Source: Planctomycetota bacterium
GTDB taxonomy: Bacteria; Planctomycetota; UBA11346
Assembly: GCA_014193115.1 (NCBI GenBank)
Contig: BJHQ01000004.1
Location: forward strand, 62,001 to 126,000
DNA length: 64,000 nt
Reading direction: 5' to 3'
A program made the translations under genes and the position numbers. This document shows, piece by piece, positions 8,372 to 17,299 of this stretch. The notes beneath the pieces were generated by a model. It had not been told where the DNA came from. It worked only from the letters and a program-made list of their open reading frames with translations, and did no database searches. Every line of letters begins with the position of its first letter. The first letter of the stretch is position 1.

Positions 8372-9373
8372 TTATTCCAGGGAATCCTTGGCCGGGATCA
8401 ACGCCATCAGCCGATCGCCCAGGGCGGTCACGCCATCGCCGCTGACCGCGCTGATCACCAGGACCTCTGCGCCGCGCTGCCGCGACAAGGTTTCAGCGAT
8501 TTTGAATAAGCCGGGCCGGGCATCGGATTTGTTGAGCACCACCACCTGGGGCTTGGCCGCCAGGATCGGACTGAACTTGGCTAGTTCAGCGTCGATCACC
8601 GCGATCTTGCGGGACAGGGCGCGGGCGTCGCCGTCACTGCCATCGACCAGGTGGAGCAGGACCTCGCAGCGCTCGACGTGGCGCAGGAACTGGTGGCCGA
8701 GTCCTTTGCCCTCGGCGGCGCCTTCGATCAGTCCGGGGATGTCGGCCAGCACCATGGTCCGATCCGACCGCTCAATGACGCCCAGGCCCGGATTGAGGGT
8801 GGTGAATGGATAGGGCGCGACCTTGGGATTGGCCTTGGTCAGGCGGCTGATCAGGGTGCTTTTGCCGGCATTGGGGAAGCCGATGATGCCGACCTCGGCG
8901 ATCAGTTTGAGTTCGAGCTTCAGGCGCAGTTCCGTGCCCTGTTCGCCCGGCGTCGCGGTGCGTGGCGTCTGGTTGGTCGAAGTCTTGAACCGGCTGTTGC
9001 CGCGGCCGCCGCGGCCGCCGGCGGCGACCACCACGCGCTGTTTGTGATCCGTGAGATCGGCGAGGATTTCTCCGGTTTCCGACAACTTCACCAGGGTTCC
9101 GCAGGGCACCGGGATGACCAGGTGGTCGCCGCTCTTGCCTGAGCAGTTGCCGCCGGCGCCGCTGGCGCCTTCCGCAGCTTTCCAGCGCTTGCGGCGGTTG
9201 AAGATGCCCAAGGTGTTGTAGTGCTGGCTTGCCTCAAGGACGACATCGCCGCCACGGCCGCCGTCGCCACCATCGGGGCCGCCTTCGGGCATGAATTTCT
9301 CACGCAGGAAGCTGACCTTGCCTGGCCCGCCATTTCCGGAGCGGACGACGATCTCTGCTTCATCAAGGAACAT
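8372..9373 (-). CDS. obgE: GTPase Obg/CgtA
   Basis: A 333-residue Obg GTPase. The glycine-rich Obg fold occupies residues 1-158 (GNGGPGKVSFLREKFMPEGG, PDGGDGGRGGDV). The G domain follows with G1 GFPNAGKS (165-172), switch residues PYPFTTLNP, G3 DIPG (211-214), G4 NKSD (281-284) and G5 SAVS (308-311). There is no C-terminal OCT domain, as in many short-form Obg proteins. Obg binds the 50S subunit and links ribosome assembly to the stringent response. It is usually next to rpmA and rplU; those are absent here. It is divergent from lipA, sharing a 71-base upstream region. Confidence 0.95.
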   Translation of the reverse strand: MFLDEAEIVVRSGNGGPGKVSFLREKFMPEGGPDGGDGGRGGDVVLEASQHYNTLGIFNRRKRWKAAEGASGAGGNCSGKSGDHLVIPVPCGTLVKLSETGEILADLTDHKQRVVVAAGGRGGRGNSRFKTSTNQTPRTATPGEQGTELRLKLELKLIAEVGIIGFPNAGKSTLISRLTKANPKVAPYPFTTLNPGLGVIERSDRTMVLADIPGLIEGAAEGKGLGHQFLRHVERCEVLLHLVDGSDGDARALSRKIAVIDAELAKFSPILAAKPQVVVLNKSDARPGLFKIAETLSRQRGAEVLVISAVSGDGVTALGDRLMALIPAKDSLE

Positions 9374-9444
9374 GGCGGTACTTCACGGTGGGGCCAGCGA
9401 TGGGCAAGGGCTTCCGACCGCTGGGTCTGCCTTAGAGTACGCAA

Positions 9445-10347
9445 ATGCCCGTCGTTCCCGTCAGCCCGACCCGTCCCCGCCTGCCCGGCTGGTTCAAGCG
9501 CAGCCTGCCGGCGAGCGCGGTGTCGGCCGAGACCGACGCCATCGTCCGCCGCCACGGCCTGGTCACGGTGTGCGAGGAGGCGACCTGCCCCAACCGCCAG
9601 GAATGTTGGGCGAAAAAGGCAGCGACCTTCATGCTGATGGGGCATGCCTGCACCCGCACCTGCACGTTTTGCGACGTTGATTTCACCGCCAAGCCGGCGC
9701 CGCTGGACGCCACCGAACCCGAGCGCCTGGCCGCGGCGATCGCCGAACTCGGCCTGGGCTTCGCAGTGATCACCAGCGTCAACCGCGATGACCTGGTCGA
9801 TGGCGGGGCCGGCCATTTCGCCGAGGCGATCCAGGCGGTGCGCCGGCGATGCCCGAGCACGCTGATCGAGGTCCTGACGCCGGATTTCCGCGGCAGCGAC
9901 GCCGCCCTGGCCACGGTGGTCGCCGCCCGGCCCGATGTCTACAACCACAATCTTGAGACCATCGCCCGGCTCTACCCGACCGTCCGACCCCAGGCAAAGT
10001 ATCGGAGGTCCCTCGACTTGCTTGGAAAAATCAAAGATTCTGCACCGGAGCTGTGGACCAAGTCGGGCATCATGGTCGGCCTGGGCGAAACCGACGACGA
10101 GGTCCGCTGGCTGATGGACGACCTGCGCGCCGCCAAGGTCGACATCATGACCATCGGCCAATACCTGCGTCCTTCCTTGCAGCATCACGACATTTTGCGC
10201 TTTGTGCCGCCGGAACAATTCGAGCGCTACCGCGAGTGGGGCGTAGCCGCCGGCTTCGCCCACGTCGCCAGTGGTCCGTATGTGCGGTCCAGCCATTTTG
10301 CAGAAGACGTGCTGCGCGGTGCCCGGGATCGTCGCCAGGCCGGCTGA
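9445..10347 (+). CDS. lipA: Lipoyl synthase
   Basis: A 300-residue radical SAM enzyme that inserts two sulfurs into octanoyl groups on lipoyl domains. The auxiliary cluster motif is Cys43, Cys48 and Cys54 (CEEATCPNRQEC). The radical SAM cluster is Cys69, Cys73 and Cys76 (CTRTCTFC). Other landmarks are TSVNRDDL.DGGA, TPDF, YNHNLET, KSGIMVGLGET, and the C-terminal SGPYVRSSHFAE, whose RSS serine ligates the auxiliary cluster. The length is normal. The octanoyltransferase lipB is not in the window. No clear ribosome-binding site precedes the ATG; the start is set by alignment. Confidence 0.96.
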   Translation: MPVVPVSPTRPRLPGWFKRSLPASAVSAETDAIVRRHGLVTVCEEATCPNRQECWAKKAATFMLMGHACTRTCTFCDVDFTAKPAPLDATEPERLAAAIAELGLGFAVITSVNRDDLVDGGAGHFAEAIQAVRRRCPSTLIEVLTPDFRGSDAALATVVAARPDVYNHNLETIARLYPTVRPQAKYRRSLDLLGKIKDSAPELWTKSGIMVGLGETDDEVRWLMDDLRAAKVDIMTIGQYLRPSLQHHDILRFVPPEQFERYREWGVAAGFAHVASGPYVRSSHFAEDVLRGARDRRQAG

Positions 10348-10439
10348 AGCGTAAGGTCGCCGGCGGGAAACCGCCAAGGCGCCGGCTCAGCAGGTCGGAG
10401 CTGGTTTTCTCGCGGCCGGACCACCGTTACCGTGCGGTC

Positions 10440-11258
10440 ATGCCGCACACTTCCGCCGTTCCGCTCTGGCCCGAATGCGTCCCTGCCACCGATCAGGATC
10501 CAGAGGGAGTCGCCAGCCCCCGGGCCAGCGAGCGGCCGCACCTGGTGCCGTATCTGCTGGAGTGCGACCAGCCTCGGCCCTTGATCGTGGTCTGCCCTGG
10601 CGGCGGTTATCACGGACGGGCCGCCCACGAAGGCGAACCAGTGGCGTTATGGCTGAACAGCCTCGGCCTGCACGCGGTGGTGCTGGCTTATCGGGTGTGG
10701 CCCTGGCGTCACCCGGCGCCGCTGATGGATGCCTGCCGGGCGATCCGGCAGGTTCGGCAGCGCAGCGCATCCTGGCAGGTTGATGCGAACAAGATCGGCA
10801 TCCTCGGCTTCAGCGCAGGCGGACATCTGGCCGCGAGTTGCGCGACGTTGTACAGCATCGTCGGCCACGATCCCGATCCCGAACTCAACACCTGGTCGCC
10901 GCGGCCCGATGCGCTGATCGCGTGCTATCCGGTGATCTCCGCTGGCGAGCATCGCCACGCCGGCTCGTTCAAAAATCTGATCGGCGAACCCCTCGACCCG
11001 GACCTGGGCGACCTGCTGTCGCTGGAGCGCTCGGTCCAGGCCAGCAATCCGCCGACCTTCATCTGGCATACCGCTGACGACAATGCCGTACCGGTGGAAA
11101 ACGCGCTGCTGTTCACCGCAGCTTTACGCCGTCTCCGAGTTCCTGTGGAACTCCATGTGTTCGCCAATGGGCGCCACGGATTGGGGTTGGCGCCGGAGAC
11201 GCCCTGCGCTGCATGGACTGGCCTGTGCGCCACGTGGCTGCGCGGCCTGGGCTGGTGA
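10440..11258 (+). CDS. Alpha/beta hydrolase (BD-FAE-type esterase)
   Basis: A 272-residue alpha/beta hydrolase with an HGGG-like oxyanion block replaced by PGGGYHGRAAHEGE, the nucleophile elbow GFSAGGH (about residue 122), an Asp region WHTADDNAVP, and His in NGRHGLG. This order matches the BD-FAE/Dienelactone-hydrolase-like esterases that planctomycetes use to deacylate plant polysaccharides. No signal peptide is evident from the chosen ATG, so it may be cytoplasmic. The frame extends upstream through lipA in another reading frame, and that part is not credible. It follows lipA by 92 bases on the same strand. Confidence 0.85.
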   Translation: MPHTSAVPLWPECVPATDQDPEGVASPRASERPHLVPYLLECDQPRPLIVVCPGGGYHGRAAHEGEPVALWLNSLGLHAVVLAYRVWPWRHPAPLMDACRAIRQVRQRSASWQVDANKIGILGFSAGGHLAASCATLYSIVGHDPDPELNTWSPRPDALIACYPVISAGEHRHAGSFKNLIGEPLDPDLGDLLSLERSVQASNPPTFIWHTADDNAVPVENALLFTAALRRLRVPVELHVFANGRHGLGLAPETPCAAWTGLCATWLRGLGW

Positions 11259-11269
11259 ACGCTGACGCG

Positions 11270-11284
11270 AACCTCAGTGAGGTT
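11270..11284. other. Small inverted repeat after the esterase gene
   Basis: AACCTCAGTGAGGTT is a 7-base stem with a single G between the arms, 12 bases past the stop of the esterase. It has no following T-run, so it is not a clear intrinsic terminator. The rest of 11259-11506 holds no recognisable gene. It contains a direct repeat of TGCTCATCCTGCG near 11455 and 11476. Confidence 0.4.
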
Positions 11285-11506
11285 GGTGCAAGAACCACCG
11301 GGTGATGGAGGCGATTTTCGGAGTGGCGGGGCCCTCATCGCCGGCGTGACGCTGGTGCCGCAAACCACACGGTCGGTACCTTGGCCATCAGGATCTGTGA
11401 AGGCCAATCGAATGGGTGCAATTTCCGCGATGCGGGCATCGCCGCTCCGGAGCAGTGCTCATCCTGCGCGAGAGCGTGCTCATCCTGCGTGAGCGCTTCG
11501 GCGGTT

Positions 11507-13060
11507 TCAGGGCCGGAGGTCGGAGTTCACCCCGGTGCGGGCCGGATCAGCCCAGGCGCGCTGCAGCTCGGGATCTTCCCAGCCGCCGCCCACCGCCTGG
11601 GCCAGGGCGACCAGCGCCTGGGCCTGGGCCTGACGGGCCGCCAGGGCGCGGTCAGCGGCAGCGATGGAGGCAAGCTGCGCGGCTCGCGATTCCAGACGAT
11701 CGGCCAGGCCGGCGGTGTGGCGATCTGCTGCCAGCCGGGCGGTGCGCTCGGCGGTGGCGGCAGCAGCAGCGAACAGTTTCGCCCGGTCGCGTTCCGCGCC
11801 AAAAATCACCGCTCCATCGGCCACTTCGCGCAGGGCTTCGACCACCGCCCGTTCATAGCTCGCGAGGGTCTGATCGACCTTGGTCTCGGCGACAGTGATC
11901 GAAGCCCGGATCCGTCCGGAGGCCAGGATCGGCCAGCGGACGCTGGGGCCGAGGGACCAGAGCAGACTGTCAGCAGTGGCCAGGTTGGTGAGCGAGGCGG
12001 ATTGCAGGGCGAGGCTGCCGCCAACAGAAAATTGTGGATAGAGATCGGCCTCGGCGACGCCGACCCGGGCGACGATCGCCGCCAGCCGGCGTTCACTGGC
12101 GCGCAGGTCGGGACGGCGGCGGAGCAGTTCCGCCGGCAGGCCGATGGGGAGGTGGTCCGGTACGACTGGCAGGCTTGGCTGCGGCGTTTCAGCGAGCAGC
12201 GTTTCCAATCCATTCGGAGCTTCGCCGCAGATCGCCGCCAGACGGTGACGGGCGAGGGCGACCGCCGCCTTGGCGGTCGGCACGGCGGCCGCGGCGAGGT
12301 CGGCCTCGGCAGCGCTCGCGAAGGCCAGTTCGGGCCGGTCGATGCCAGCCGTCGAACGATCGCGGCGGAGTGCGGCGACATCGGCAGCGGCGGCTGCGGC
12401 AGCCTCGGCCAAGACCAACCGCTGCTGGTTGGCGCGGAAATCGAGGTAGGCCCGCACCGTGGTCCCGATCACCGCCAGCAGCACCCCGTCGCGCTCGGCC
12501 TCGGCCAGCGACACGTCGATGTCGCCGGCGGCGATGGCGACGGTGGTGGTGCCGAACAGGTCGGGCTCCCAGCCGGCCTCCAGACCGGCCTGAAAACGGT
12601 TGCTGGTCTTGCCATCGTTCGGCGTCGCCTCGCGGTTGGCATGCTCGCTGGTCTGCTGGCGCAGCGCCGAGCCGGCCGCGTCGATCTGCGGGCCGAGCCG
12701 CGACCCGAGCACACCGAGCGTGGATTTCGCCTCGCGGATCCGGGCCACCGCCACGTGCAGGTCCTTGGCTCCTGCGGCGGCCCGCACCACCAGCCGATCG
12801 AGCAGCGGATCGTTGAACGTCATCCACCAGCGCACCAGCCCGGGGCCGCTGGTGGTGGCGGTGGTGCTGAGATGGTCGGCCGGCACAGACACCTCAGGCC
12901 GCGCGTACGACCGTCCTGGACCGCAACCGACCAGCCCGCAGCCGACCAGCCCGGCCAGGATGAGCGCAGGGACTACCACCCGCGGCCAGGACGTCGGCCC
13001 GCTGGGCGTCACCGGTGTGCGTTGTTCCGGCGCCGTCCGGTGCGGCCTGCAGTCGCTCAT
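11507..13060 (-). CDS. Outer-membrane efflux protein, NodT/TolC family
   Basis: A 517-residue outer-membrane factor. A hydrophobic N-terminal segment ends in a possible lipobox LVGC, as in NodT-type lipoproteins. Two OEP halves follow: WWMTFNDPLLDRLVVRA early, EPDLFGTTTVAI in the middle, and RRRPDLRASERRLAA with GVAEADLYPQFSVGGSLAL, the signature of the second repeat. It would form a trimeric outer-membrane channel with a periplasmic tunnel. Its start overlaps the end of the adaptor gene (ATGA at 13057-13060). With the adaptor, ATPase and permease it completes a tripartite exporter encoded as one operon. Confidence 0.92.
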   Translation of the reverse strand: MSDCRPHRTAPEQRTPVTPSGPTSWPRVVVPALILAGLVGCGLVGCGPGRSYARPEVSVPADHLSTTATTSGPGLVRWWMTFNDPLLDRLVVRAAAGAKDLHVAVARIREAKSTLGVLGSRLGPQIDAAGSALRQQTSEHANREATPNDGKTSNRFQAGLEAGWEPDLFGTTTVAIAAGDIDVSLAEAERDGVLLAVIGTTVRAYLDFRANQQRLVLAEAAAAAAADVAALRRDRSTAGIDRPELAFASAAEADLAAAAVPTAKAAVALARHRLAAICGEAPNGLETLLAETPQPSLPVVPDHLPIGLPAELLRRRPDLRASERRLAAIVARVGVAEADLYPQFSVGGSLALQSASLTNLATADSLLWSLGPSVRWPILASGRIRASITVAETKVDQTLASYERAVVEALREVADGAVIFGAERDRAKLFAAAAATAERTARLAADRHTAGLADRLESRAAQLASIAAADRALAARQAQAQALVALAQAVGGGWEDPELQRAWADPARTGVNSDLRP

Positions 13061-14097
13061 GGCAGGGGATCCGCTGCGATGACCACATCCACCAGCTGGC
13101 CCGGGCGGAGCTGAGCGGAGCGCTCGCCGGTGAAGATCACCTGCAACACCCGGGTATCGACCCGTTCCGTGGCTTCGCCGGTCAGGGATTTCTTGGGCAC
13201 GACAAATGGTTCGAAACGGAGGAAGGCGAGATCGGCAGCGATTACGGGATTGCCGCGGGCGGTGGCCCGGGCTTTGGCTCCCGGGCGGATCCGCCAGGCG
13301 TCGTTCTCGTCGACATCCACCCGAACCTGCAGACGCGACAGATCGCCAAGCAGGATCGGAGCCACGCCGCCGGCCTCGGCCCGTTCGCCAGCCCGGACCC
13401 GTACCGCCAGCACGGTGCCTGGAACCGGGGCCCGGACGCTGAGAATTTCGAGCTCGGTCTTCGCCTGGTCGAGGCGGGCCTGGGCTGCGGCCAATTCAGC
13501 GGCGCTGACTGCGAGTTCGGGCGCCCAGGTCCCCGCGGTCAGGCGCTGCTGCTCGGCGGTGACGGCGGCAAGGCGGGAACGGGCGGCGGCCAGGGCCTGC
13601 TCGCGGCGCGAGCGTTCTTCCCGCGACAACGCCGCCGGATCGGCCAGCGCGGCGGTCGCGTTCCAGGCGATCTCGGCGTCGGCGACCGCCGCGGCGGCTT
13701 CAGCCACCTTGGCGGCGGCAACCGGCAGATCTTCAGGCCGCGGCATGGTTTTCAGCCGGACCTGGCGCTGACCGGCGGCGGCGGCCTCCGCGGCCGCGAC
13801 CTCGACCGCGGCCTTGGCCGCCCGGCGATCGAGGATGAACAGCAGGTCGCCGGCAGCGACTACGGTTCCGGCTGTCACTGCGACCGTTTCCACCACGCCG
13901 TTCACCGGTGCGGCGACCGAGGTGTTCTCGCCCAGGGCTTCGACCATTCCCGCGCCGGCAACGTGATGGGAGAAGGGCGAGACCGGCGGTTCCACCGCTG
14001 GCGCCGCGGCCGGCGTCGGCTGGACGGCCACAGCGACCCGCCAGATGGCGAAGGCCAATCCGAGCGCGGCGATCAGAGGCAGCAGGGGGATGCGCAT
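13057..14097 (-). CDS. HlyD-type periplasmic adaptor (membrane fusion protein)
   Basis: A 346-residue membrane fusion protein with an N-terminal signal-anchor (IPLLPLIAALGLAFAIW). A lipoyl/biotinyl half-motif follows (VAAPVNGVVETVAVTAGTVV), then a long Ala-rich coiled coil (about residues 95-215) with the heptad pattern of HlyD/DevB. The second half-motif is ILSVRAPVPGTVLAVRVRAGE, followed by the beta-barrel (QVRVDVDENDAWRIRPGA). It bridges the inner-membrane ABC pump and the outer-membrane channel. It sits 12 bases after the ATPase gene and overlaps the channel gene by ATGA, which implies equimolar production. Confidence 0.9.
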   Translation of the reverse strand: MRIPLLPLIAALGLAFAIWRVAVAVQPTPAAAPAVEPPVSPFSHHVAGAGMVEALGENTSVAAPVNGVVETVAVTAGTVVAAGDLLFILDRRAAKAAVEVAAAEAAAAGQRQVRLKTMPRPEDLPVAAAKVAEAAAAVADAEIAWNATAALADPAALSREERSRREQALAAARSRLAAVTAEQQRLTAGTWAPELAVSAAELAAAQARLDQAKTELEILSVRAPVPGTVLAVRVRAGERAEAGGVAPILLGDLSRLQVRVDVDENDAWRIRPGAKARATARGNPVIAADLAFLRFEPFVVPKKSLTGEATERVDTRVLQVIFTGERSAQLRPGQLVDVVIAADPLP

Positions 14098-14109
14098 GGC
14101 GGTATCGGT

Positions 14110-14847
14110 TCAGGTGGCTGGATGACTGGAAGCTGCTGGCTCACGGGAATGCTGGGGCTGCTCAGGCCCGGACTCGCCGACGACCCGGCCGTCATCCATG
14201 CGCACGATGCGGTCGGCGAAGGGGAAGATCCGGGCGTCATGGGTCACCACCACCAGGGCCCGGCCGGGATGGCGGGCCAGGTCGCGGAGCAGGCCCATGA
14301 CCGTCTGGCCGGTATCATGGTCGAGGGAGCTGGTCGGTTCATCGCAGACCAGCAGCCGCGGTTCGTGGACCAGGGCCCGGGCGATGGCCACCCGCTGCTG
14401 CTGGCCGCCAGACAATTCGGTTGGCCGGGCGCCGACCCGGCCAACCAGACCGACCGCGGTCAGCACCTGCGCCGCCTTGGCTTCGGCGGCTCGTCGGCCG
14501 GCACCGGCGAGCAGCAGCGGGATCGAGACGTTCTGCACCGCAGTCAGCTGAGGCAGCAGATTGAACGCCTGGAAGATGAACCCGATGTTCTCGCGGCGGA
14601 AGGCGATCCGCTCATTGTCGGACAAGGCCTGGGGATCGGTACCGAGCACTGAGCAGGCCCCGGCATCGCGGTCGAGAATCCCGGCGAGGATCGAGATCAA
14701 GGTCGTCTTGCCGCAGCCCGACGGCCCGACCAGCATCAGCAATTCGCCTTCATGCACCTGCAAATCGATCCCGCTGAGGGCGGTGACCTCGCCAAAATGC
14801 TTGGTGACACCGGCGCAGGTGACCAGGGTCCGAGACTGCTCAGCCAC
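14110..14847 (-). CDS. ABC exporter ATP-binding protein (MacB/LolD/DevA type)
   Basis: A 245-residue nucleotide-binding subunit with Walker A GPSGCGKTT, Q-loop FIFQAFNLLPQLTA, the ABC signature LSGGQQQRVAIARAL, Walker B LLVCDEPTSSLD and the switch His in VVTHDARIF. The FIFQ.FNLLP.LT.. block is typical of the MacB/LolD/DevA clade that powers FtsX-like permeases. It overlaps the permease gene by 8 bases at its start and leads the adaptor gene by 12. It drives ATP-dependent transport or mechanotransmission across the inner membrane. Confidence 0.95.
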   Translation of the reverse strand: MAEQSRTLVTCAGVTKHFGEVTALSGIDLQVHEGELLMLVGPSGCGKTTLISILAGILDRDAGACSVLGTDPQALSDNERIAFRRENIGFIFQAFNLLPQLTAVQNVSIPLLLAGAGRRAAEAKAAQVLTAVGLVGRVGARPTELSGGQQQRVAIARALVHEPRLLVCDEPTSSLDHDTGQTVMGLLRDLARHPGRALVVVTHDARIFPFADRIVRMDDGRVVGESGPEQPQHSREPAASSHPAT

Positions 14848-15994
14848 GGAACACCACCGCGGCTTCGAGGCGCAGGACCTTCCACAACGACAGCAGCGCC
14901 GCGAGCAGGACGATCACCAGCACCGCCGCGGCGGTGACCAGCAGCAGCCAGGGAAGCAGCAGGAACGCCAGTTCGCTCTTGCTGGTCATCCAGCCGAACA
15001 ACGCGGCCATGCCGACGCCCAGGCCATAGCCCAGCGCCCCGACCACCAGCGCCTGGAGCAGCACCATGCGCAGCAAGGTGCCATGGCTGGCGCCCATTGC
15101 TTTCAGCGCTCCCCAGTAGCGCAAGTTGTCGGTGGTGAACTGATAGAACAGCAGGCCGGCGATGGCGGTGCCGATGATGAAGCCGAGCAGCACCGAAATG
15201 CCGAAATTGATCGGGATGCCGGTGTTCTGGATGTAGTACCAGAACGTCTTGGACTTGAATTCCTCGCGCGGATACGCCGCCAGGCCGGTATGCTCGGCGA
15301 CCGTGGCGCAGACGGTGTCGCTGGAAAAGCCCGGTGTGATCCCGGCCAGGATGAACGAGAGCAGCTTGCGCTCCCGGGGGACGAAGGCCGTGGCCCGGGC
15401 GAAGGTGGTGTAGACCACAGGATTCGACTGGAAGGTGCGCGACACCTGGCAGATGCCGACGACCACCGCCCGGTGGTCATTGAGTTCGATGGTATCGCCT
15501 ACGGTCAGCGGTACTTTGCGGCCATCGGGCAGATGCCGGGCGAATTTCCCATTGGCTCCGCCTTCGTCGACGATCACCGCATCGCTCTGGCGAAGATCGA
15601 CCAGCCGGCCGGCGGTCAGCACCGGCGGACCGCCGGTCAGGGTCGCGTCATCGAGACCGATCAGGTTGCAGGTCTGGAAGTTTCCATCGGCGAGCCGAGC
15701 CCGCAGCAGACCCTTATACAGTGGCGTCGCCCAGGCCACGCCGGGCAGGGACCGCACCCGGTACAATTCGGTGTCCTGCATCGGCTTGATGTCGTCGATG
15801 AACTGGACCTTGGGGTCGCAGATCCACAGGTCGGCGTGGCCGCAATCGGTGACGAAGCCATAGGTGCGCGAGAGCAGTCCGAAGAAGATCGACGCCTGCT
15901 GGGTGATCAGGAAGGCGGCGAAGGAGATGCCGCACACGATCCCGACGTATTTGACCCGGTCTCCCACCAGCATCAGCCAGGCGACGCGGTCCAT
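14840..15994 (-). CDS. FtsX-like ABC permease (DevC type)
   Basis: A 384-residue permease starting MDRVAWLMLVGDRVKYVGIV. There is one N-terminal membrane helix, a periplasmic MacB-like domain (about residues 45-250: DLWICDPKVQFIDDI, TLTGGPPVLTAGRLVDL, DAVIVDEGGANGKF), then three C-terminal helices of the FtsX fold (GISVLLGFIIGTAIAGLLFY, LVVGALGYGLGVGMAALFG, LLLPWLLLVTAAAVLVIVLL). The layout matches DevC-type permeases of glycolipid or small-molecule exporters. It is the first gene of the four-gene exporter operon. The frame upstream of this ATG is Pro/Arg-rich and rejected. The cargo is unknown. Confidence 0.9.
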   Translation of the reverse strand: MDRVAWLMLVGDRVKYVGIVCGISFAAFLITQQASIFFGLLSRTYGFVTDCGHADLWICDPKVQFIDDIKPMQDTELYRVRSLPGVAWATPLYKGLLRARLADGNFQTCNLIGLDDATLTGGPPVLTAGRLVDLRQSDAVIVDEGGANGKFARHLPDGRKVPLTVGDTIELNDHRAVVVGICQVSRTFQSNPVVYTTFARATAFVPRERKLLSFILAGITPGFSSDTVCATVAEHTGLAAYPREEFKSKTFWYYIQNTGIPINFGISVLLGFIIGTAIAGLLFYQFTTDNLRYWGALKAMGASHGTLLRMVLLQALVVGALGYGLGVGMAALFGWMTSKSELAFLLLPWLLLVTAAAVLVIVLLAALLSLWKVLRLEAAVVFRG

Positions 15995-16223
15995 GGCGGT
16001 ATCCTCAGCCTCAGTCGGGGTCGCCAAGGGCCTGCGGAGGACAGCTACGACAAGCAGGGATCCGGTTCTCTTCCAGCTTTTGAAAAGAGCAGGCCGGTGA
16101 ACAAGCAGCCTGCTCAAACAGCAGCGGTGGATGAAGGGGTACGACGCGCCCTGGACCAATAGCCATCCGAAACGTCCAGGGACGAGGGCGACCGCCGGTC
16201 GCCACTGGGAAATCGCGGGCGTG

Positions 16224-16970
16224 CTAGAGCGAAAAATCGTTGCCCAGGTACCGGTCCCGGGCCACTGGGTCGGCAATGACCTGGGCTGGCGTGCCGGCGG
16301 CGATGACCTCGCCGGCATGCATCACGTAGAGCCGATCGACCAGGCGCAGCACCTCGTGGGCGTTGTGATCGGTGATCAGCACCGACACCCCGCGGCGGCG
16401 CAGGCTGCGGATGGTCTCGGCGATGTCGGCCCGGCTTTTCGGATCGATGGCAGCGAGGGGTTCATCGAAGAACAGCAGTTTCGGCTCGACCGCCAGGGCC
16501 CGGGCGATTTCCAGGCGACGGCGTTCGCCTCCGGACAGGCGGCCGGCGCGGTTGTCGCGCAGGTGGCCCAGGCCGAGCTCGTCGAGCAGCCGGTCGAGCC
16601 GGCCGGCATGTTCGCGCCTTGGATAATGCTGTTCGAGGACGATGCGCACGTTGTCGGCGACGCTCAGCGCAGCGAAAATGGTCGGTTCCTGAGCCAGATA
16701 GCCGAGACCCAGCCGGGCCCGGGCGTGCATCGGCAGGTGGGTGATGTCGCGCTGCTCCAGCTGGATGCGTCCGGCATCGGCGCCGTACAGGCCGACAATC
16801 ATCCGGAAGGTCGTGGATTTTCCCGCGCCGTTGGCGCCGAGCAGGCCGATCAGCTCGCCAGCATCGACGTGCAGGTCGACCCGGTTGACCACGGTTCGGC
16901 TGCCGAAGCGCTTGCTCAGACCCTCGACGGAGAACAGGCGCGGGGTGCTCATCGCAGAAGGAGACTGCAT
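16224..16970 (-). CDS. lptB: LPS export ABC transporter ATP-binding protein LptB-like
   Basis: A 248-residue ATPase with Walker A GANGAGKST (from residue 45), LPMHARARLGLGYLAQEPTIF, the signature LSGGERRRLEIARALA, and Walker B LLFFDEPLAAIDP. The wording GERRR.EIARAL and FDEP.AAIDP sets LptB apart from amino-acid transporters. LptB powers extraction of lipopolysaccharide from the inner membrane with LptF/LptG. None of lptA, lptC, lptF or lptG is in the window, so the assignment rests on sequence alone. A second ATG six codons in (MSTPRLFSVEG) is an equally plausible start. Confidence 0.85.
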   Translation of the reverse strand: MQSPSAMSTPRLFSVEGLSKRFGSRTVVNRVDLHVDAGELIGLLGANGAGKSTTFRMIVGLYGADAGRIQLEQRDITHLPMHARARLGLGYLAQEPTIFAALSVADNVRIVLEQHYPRREHAGRLDRLLDELGLGHLRDNRAGRLSGGERRRLEIARALAVEPKLLFFDEPLAAIDPKSRADIAETIRSLRRRGVSVLITDHNAHEVLRLVDRLYVMHAGEVIAAGTPAQVIADPVARDRYLGNDFSL

Positions 16971-17299
16971 GGGACGGGGCTTCGGAAGTCAAACCTGGAG
17001 ACGGCGAAGACGCCTGGCATGGCCGATATGAAGGTCAAGCCCATGCAGTCTTCATTCGCACAGTTGCCCGGCGGCGTGGTGAAATGTGGATAACCTCCCG
17101 ATTCATCGTCGATCACGCCCAGGCAACCACGTGCGAGGCAGATGCGAGAACTTGCGGAGGAAAAGTTAAACACAGTAACAGCATATGGTTAGAGCGTTTC
17201 CAACAGGATTCGGCGCGGATCTTTACTCAACCTTGATGATCTGGCGTTTCAGCCGCACAATTGAAACGTCGGTGGAAAACCGGTCGGAACCGGTCCTGG
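16971..17299. other. Intergenic region, no gene seen
   Basis: This 329-base stretch lies upstream of lptB and downstream of the leftward LRR gene. The part from about 17160 to 17290 is clearly less GC-rich than its surroundings (for example ggaaaagttaaacacagtaa). It may contain the lptB promoter or an old insertion scar. No open frame with family resemblance, tRNA, or strong hairpin was found. Confidence 0.5.

Noticed and set aside
16000-16223. Small gene between the exporter permease and lptB
   Set aside because: Short frames exist on both strands but lack start signals, length or family resemblance.
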